Below are positions 60,344 through 64,000 of a DNA stretch of 64,000 bases, piece after piece (the first letter of the stretch is position 1; every line of letters starts with the position of its first letter). Below the pieces are notes generated by a model. The model made no database searches. It worked only from the letters and a program-made list of their open reading frames with translations, and had not been told where the DNA came from. The stretch covers positions 186,001-250,000 of the forward strand of contig NZ_JABWQV010000001.1 in NCBI RefSeq assembly GCF_014268615.1. The letters run 5' to 3'. Position numbers and translations under genes: made by a program. This DNA is from Pseudomonas tehranensis (GTDB lineage Bacteria; Pseudomonadota; Gammaproteobacteria; Pseudomonadales; Pseudomonadaceae).

Positions 60344-63216
60344 TCACTATTTTCGACCCCAGCAGCGATATCGACCTCGGCACCCCGGCGCGTGAAAGCG
60401 ACGTGCAGGTCAGCCTGACCATTGACGGACGCGAAATCAGCGTCGCCTCCGGCACCTCGGTCATGCGCGCGGCGGCCATGCTTGGCACGACCATCCCGAA
60501 ACTCTGCGCCACTGACAGCCTGGAAGCCTTCGGCTCCTGCCGCATGTGCCTGGTGGAGATCGACGGCATGCGCGGCTATCCGGCGTCCTGCACCACGCCG
60601 GTCACCGAGGGCATGGTGGTACGTACCCAGACCTCCAAACTGGCCGACCTGCGACGCAACGTGATGGAAATGTACATTTCCGATCACCCGCTGGACTGCC
60701 TGACGTGTGCAGCCAACGGCAATTGCGAGTTGCAGACGGTGGCGGGGCAGGTCGGCCTGCGCGAGGTGCGCTACGGCTACGAAGGCGCCAATCACCTGGC
60801 CGAAGCCAAGGACGTCTCCAACCCTTATTTCGAATACGACCCGAGCAAGTGCATCGTCTGCAACCGCTGTGTGCGCGCCTGTGAGGAAATCCAGGGCACC
60901 TTTGCCCTGACGATCACCGGACGCGGCTTTGATTCCCGCGTGGCGGCAGCCGGCGGTGACAACTTCCTCGACTCCGAATGCGTCTCCTGCGGCGCCTGTG
61001 TTCAGGCCTGCCCGACGGCGACCCTGATCGACAAGAGCGTTGTGGAGATCGGCCAGCCGGAGCGCAGCGTCATCACCACCTGCGCCTATTGCGGGGTGGG
61101 TTGCTCCTTCCGCGCTGAAATGAAGGGCGAGCAACTGGTGCGCATGGTCCCGGACAAGAACGGCCAGGCCAACCATGGCCACTCCTGCGTCAAGGGCCGC
61201 TTCGCCTGGGGTTACGCGACTCACCCGGACCGCATCACCAAGCCGATGATCCGCAAGCACATCAGCGACCCGTGGCAAGAGGTCAGTTGGGAAGAGGCGG
61301 TCACCTACGCGGCCAGCGAATTGCGCCGCATCCAGCTCAAGTACGGGCGCGACTCCATCGGTGGCATCACCTCCAGCCGCTGCACCAACGAAGAAACCTA
61401 CCTGGTGCAGAAACTGGTGCGCACCGCGTTCGGCAACAACAACGTCGACACCTGCGCCAGGGTCTGCCATTCGCCCACCGGTTATGGCCTCAAGCAGACC
61501 TTGGGCGAATCCGCCGGCACCCAGAATTTCGACTCGGTGATGAAGGCCGACGTGATCCTGGTGATGGGCGCTAACCCCACTGACGCTCACCCGGTCTTCG
61601 GTTCCCAGCTCAAACGTCGTCTGCGCCAGGGCGCGCGGCTGATCGTCATCGATCCGCGTCGTATCGACCTGGTGGATTCACCCCATGCCCGTGCCGACCT
61701 GCACTTGCAATTGCGTCCGGGCACCAACGTGGCGATGCTCAATGCGCTGGCCCATGTGATTGTCACAGAAGGCCTGGTTGATCAGGGGTTTGTCGAACAA
61801 CGCTGTGAGCCTGCGGACTTCAACCGCTGGCGCGATTTCGTCAGCCTGCCGGAGAACTCCCCCGAAGTTCTGGGCCCTGTTTGTGGCGTGCCCGCCGACC
61901 AGATCCGCGCCGCCGCGCGGCTTTACGCCAGCGTTGACAACGCGGCGATCTACTACGGACTCGGCGTCACCGAACACAGTCAGGGCAGCACCTCGGTGAT
62001 GGGCATCGCCAACCTGGCCATGGTCACCGGCAACATCGGTCGCGAGGGTGTCGGGGTGAACCCGCTGCGTGGGCAGAACAACGTCCAGGGTTCCTGCGAC
62101 ATGGGCTCTTTCCCCCACGAGCTGCCCGGCTATCGGCACATTTCCAACGAGACGGTGCGCGCCCAGTTCGAACAGGCCTGGAACGTGACGCTGCAACCCG
62201 ATCCGGGGTTGCGCATCCCCAACATGTTCGAAGCGGCTCTGGATGGGACCTTCAAGGCGCTTTACTGCCAGGGCGAGGATATCGCCCAGAGCGACCCGAA
62301 CACCCAGCACGTCACTGCGGCGCTGTCAGCCATGGAATGCGTGGTGGTGCAGGATATCTTCCTCAACGAGACGGCCAAGTTTGCCCACGTGTTCCTGCCG
62401 GGCAGCTCGTTCCTTGAGAAGGACGGCACCTTCACCAACGCTGAACGCCGCATCTCTCGGGTGCGCAAGGTGATGGAACCGCTGGCCGGCAAGGCCGACT
62501 GGGAAGCCACCGTGGCCCTGGCCGATGCCTTGGGCTACAAGATGCATTACAGCCATCCCTCGCAGATCATGGACGAAATCGCTCGCCTGACACCGACTTT
62601 CAGTCGCGTCAGCTACGCCGAACTGGAGCGTCACGGTAGCCTGCAATGGCCGTGCAACGATGCCGCGCCCGACGGCACGCCGACCATGCACATCGATCAG
62701 TTCGTGCGGGGCAAGGGGCGCTTCATGCTCACCGGCTATGTACCCACCGAGGAGAAGGTCAACAGCCGCTATCCGTTGCTGCTGACCACCGGACGCATCC
62801 TCAGTCAGTACAACGTCGGCGCCCAGACCCGACGCACCGACAACGTGGCCTGGCATGAGGAGGACCGCCTGGAGATCCACCCGACCGACGCCGAGAACCG
62901 CGGCATCGCCGAGGACGACTGGGTCGGCATCGGCAGCCGTGCCGGGCAGACGGTGCTGCGTGCGAAAGTCACCGAGCGGGTGGCGCCGGGCGTGGTCTAC
63001 ACCACCTTCCACTTCCCTGAATCGGGTGCCAACGTCATCACCACCGACAACTCCGACTGGGCCACCAACTGCCCGGAATACAAAGTGACGGCGGTCGAGA
63101 TCGTGCGGGTCAGCCAGCCTTCCGAATGGCAGAAGCGCTACCAGGCCTTCAGTGATGAACAGGGACGTCTGCTCAAAGAGCGTCGCCATGCCGAGAAAGC
63201 CGAGGTGCGCCGATGA
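60340..63216 (+). CDS. fdsA: NAD-dependent formate dehydrogenase catalytic subunit alpha
   Basis: A 958-residue molybdopterin enzyme. An N-terminal 2Fe-2S and NuoG-like region (HPLDCLTCAANGNCEL, CIVCNRCVRACEE, CVSCGACVQACP) precedes the catalytic domain (CAYCGVGCSF). The metal ligand is Cys376 in DTCARVCHSPTGYG, where Sec-type enzymes have selenocysteine. It oxidises formate to CO2. A longer frame starting at 60109 is out of frame with the fdsB overlap and is rejected; ATG at 60340 overlaps fdsB by ATGA. Confidence 0.95.
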   Translation: MITIFDPSSDIDLGTPARESDVQVSLTIDGREISVASGTSVMRAAAMLGTTIPKLCATDSLEAFGSCRMCLVEIDGMRGYPASCTTPVTEGMVVRTQTSKLADLRRNVMEMYISDHPLDCLTCAANGNCELQTVAGQVGLREVRYGYEGANHLAEAKDVSNPYFEYDPSKCIVCNRCVRACEEIQGTFALTITGRGFDSRVAAAGGDNFLDSECVSCGACVQACPTATLIDKSVVEIGQPERSVITTCAYCGVGCSFRAEMKGEQLVRMVPDKNGQANHGHSCVKGRFAWGYATHPDRITKPMIRKHISDPWQEVSWEEAVTYAASELRRIQLKYGRDSIGGITSSRCTNEETYLVQKLVRTAFGNNNVDTCARVCHSPTGYGLKQTLGESAGTQNFDSVMKADVILVMGANPTDAHPVFGSQLKRRLRQGARLIVIDPRRIDLVDSPHARADLHLQLRPGTNVAMLNALAHVIVTEGLVDQGFVEQRCEPADFNRWRDFVSLPENSPEVLGPVCGVPADQIRAAARLYASVDNAAIYYGLGVTEHSQGSTSVMGIANLAMVTGNIGREGVGVNPLRGQNNVQGSCDMGSFPHELPGYRHISNETVRAQFEQAWNVTLQPDPGLRIPNMFEAALDGTFKALYCQGEDIAQSDPNTQHVTAALSAMECVVVQDIFLNETAKFAHVFLPGSSFLEKDGTFTNAERRISRVRKVMEPLAGKADWEATVALADALGYKMHYSHPSQIMDEIARLTPTFSRVSYAELERHGSLQWPCNDAAPDGTPTMHIDQFVRGKGRFMLTGYVPTEEKVNSRYPLLLTTGRILSQYNVGAQTRRTDNVAWHEEDRLEIHPTDAENRGIAEDDWVGIGSRAGQTVLRAKVTERVAPGVVYTTFHFPESGANVITTDNSDWATNCPEYKVTAVEIVRVSQPSEWQKRYQAFSDEQGRLLKERRHAEKAEVRR

Positions 63217-63434
63217 GTTCCGAAAGCCTGATCAAGATGGCCAACCAGATCGCGCAGTACTTCGCCAGTGAGCCGGATCACGCGCTGGCAGTGAATGGGG
63301 TGCGTCAACACATGAAGAGCTTCTGGACCCCGGCCATGCGTCGCCAGTTGAGTGCCTGGCAAACCGAGCATCCGGGTGCGGTCCTGCATCCTCTGGTGGT
63401 GGCGGCATTGACGGAAACGGAAGGGGTTGCTTAA
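63213..63434 (+). CDS. fdsD: Formate dehydrogenase subunit delta
   Basis: A 73-residue protein starting MSSESLIKMANQIAQYFASE. This short helical protein fits FdsD, which is needed for active FDH in Cupriavidus-type systems. It overlaps the fdsA stop by ATGA. In the usual fds order fdsC (an FdhD-like sulfurtransferase) lies between fdsA and fdsD; it is missing here. Confidence 0.85.
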   Translation: MSSESLIKMANQIAQYFASEPDHALAVNGVRQHMKSFWTPAMRRQLSAWQTEHPGAVLHPLVVAALTETEGVA

Positions 63435-63450
63435 CGATTGCTGCGAGGGC

Positions 63451-63479
63451 AGGGGGATATCCTTGGCAGATAACCCCCT
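63451..63479. terminator. Hairpin between convergent fds and Pha operons
   Basis: AGGGGGATATC pairs with GATAACCCCCT (one mismatch) around a CTTGGCA loop. The gap holds the convergent ends of fdsD and the Pha antiporter genes. No T-run, so a weak or bidirectional terminator. Confidence 0.55.
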
Positions 63480-63484
63480 CGCTC

Positions 63485-63859
63485 TCAAGGCATTGGTGAG
63501 TCGCCCTGATCCGTCCTGCGGCTGCTGACTTCCGCCGGTACGTCATCCCCGGCCATGCGTTTGCGAAACAACGCGGCCCGGGCCAGCAACAGGGTGGTCA
63601 CCGGTACCGTGATGGACAGCAGGATCGGTATCAGCCAGGCATGCAGCACCGGGCCGGATTTGAGCGCTGAAAAATAGATGATCGAGGCCAGCGCCACGCA
63701 CCAGGCGCCCAGTGTCGAAGCCAGGGCCGGCGGGTGCATGCGTTGGAAATAATCCTTCAAACGCACCAGGCCGATCGCTCCGGCCAGGGCGAACAGGCTG
63801 CTGAGCACCAGCAGGATGGCCACGGGAATTTCGACCCACATCGACAGTTCGCCGCTCAT
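63485..63859 (-). CDS. Na+(K+)/H+ antiporter subunit G (PhaG/MnhG)
   Basis: A 124-residue membrane protein with three helices, starting MSGELSMWVEIPVAILLVLSS. LVRLKDYFQRMHPPALASTLG is the conserved MnhG signature. It is the last subunit of a multi-gene Mrp/Pha-type antiporter whose other genes lie beyond the right edge. Its start is adjacent to the end of the F-subunit gene. Confidence 0.9.
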   Translation of the reverse strand: MSGELSMWVEIPVAILLVLSSLFALAGAIGLVRLKDYFQRMHPPALASTLGAWCVALASIIYFSALKSGPVLHAWLIPILLSITVPVTTLLLARAALFRKRMAGDDVPAEVSSRRTDQGDSPMP

Positions 63860-64000
63860 TCAATCACCTCGCCGCGCAACAGGAACTTGGCCAGGGCGAA
63901 CGAGCCGACAAAGCCGAACAGGGCGATCATCAGCGCCGCCTCGAAATAGGTGTCACTGGCGTAACGAATGCCCAGCACCAGCATCATCAGCATCGCCACG
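63860..64000 (-). CDS. Antiporter subunit F (PhaF/MnhF), partial
   Basis: The minus frame from the right edge gives about 46 residues. They include ALMIALFGFVGSFALAKFLL and end GEVIE, matching the C-terminal half of the three-helix F subunit. It ends one base before the PhaG ATG, as usual in this operon. Confidence 0.82.

Noticed and set aside
59980..61590. A 536-residue minus frame over fdsB/fdsA
   Set aside because: Antisense shadow; the fds genes have complete cofactor motifs.

Overview
The window looks like chromosomal DNA of a fluorescens-group Pseudomonas. The basis is GC-rich coding, Pseudomonas-type FNR/ANR boxes, short REP-like GTGGGAGC and TGTAGGAGC inverted repeats, and Pseudomonas-like gene sets (ArcD-type antiporter, Fds formate dehydrogenase, DmeF, Pha antiporter). 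No rRNA, tRNA, CRISPR array, complete insertion sequence or prophage was seen.

Layout. (1) 1-5.7 kb: a tightly overlapping operon with the end of an unidentified upstream gene, an acyl/aryl-AMP ligase, a TenA-like protein carrying a full diiron-oxidase ligand set, an SDR, a periplasmic TPR-like protein, and an OmpR-type regulator with its sensor kinase. (2) 5.7-12.96 kb: a flavin monooxygenase, then a sulfide/sulfane-sulfur operon read leftwards (ETHE1-like persulfide dioxygenase, DUF442-SQR fusion, TauE, split YeeE pair, small YgaP-like protein). It is divergent from a sigma-54 activator whose three N-terminal Cys have FisR spacing. A sigma-54 promoter is visible at 11450-11465. (3) 13.1-16.4 kb: a complete E. 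coli-type bd oxidase operon (cydP-cydA-cydB-cydX-ybgE). A sulfide-tolerant oxidase next to sulfide-oxidation genes makes biological sense. (4) 16.5-35.2 kb: an oxygen-limitation/dormancy island with five universal stress proteins, a type II P-type ATPase, an MgtC/DUF4010 protein, a GNAT, phosphoketolase, an MBL/beta-CASP protein, Hsp20, an ArcD-like antiporter, a phosphoribosyltransferase, a triple-BON protein and an FNR-like regulator. At least nine FNR/ANR boxes lie 68-111 bp upstream of the genes. The content resembles the mycobacterial DosR regulon. (5) 35.5-45.3 kb: an HWE-type PAS kinase with a FATGUY-like single-domain receiver, a PPOX-reductase-ferredoxin fusion, AraC/AhpD-like pair, HIT protein, MFS transporter and an S8 protease with an altered catalytic Asp. 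(6) 45.8-58.3 kb: accessory material. It holds a possible uracil-DNA-glycosylase-like protein, an SDR, a LysR remnant, an EmrA-type tripartite efflux operon, an RTX/delta-60 repeat protein, an AT-richer lipoprotein gene, a small hypothetical, DmeF, and a possible dmeR remnant. (7) 58.3-64 kb: a NAD-dependent formate dehydrogenase operon fdsGBA-D (no fdsC between A and D), then the end of a Pha/Mnh antiporter operon on the opposite strand.

Regions 2-4 fit one theme: energy conservation and survival when oxygen is scarce or when sulfide/cyanide-like inhibitors block heme-copper oxidases. All functional statements are inferred from reading the sequence. No searches were run.
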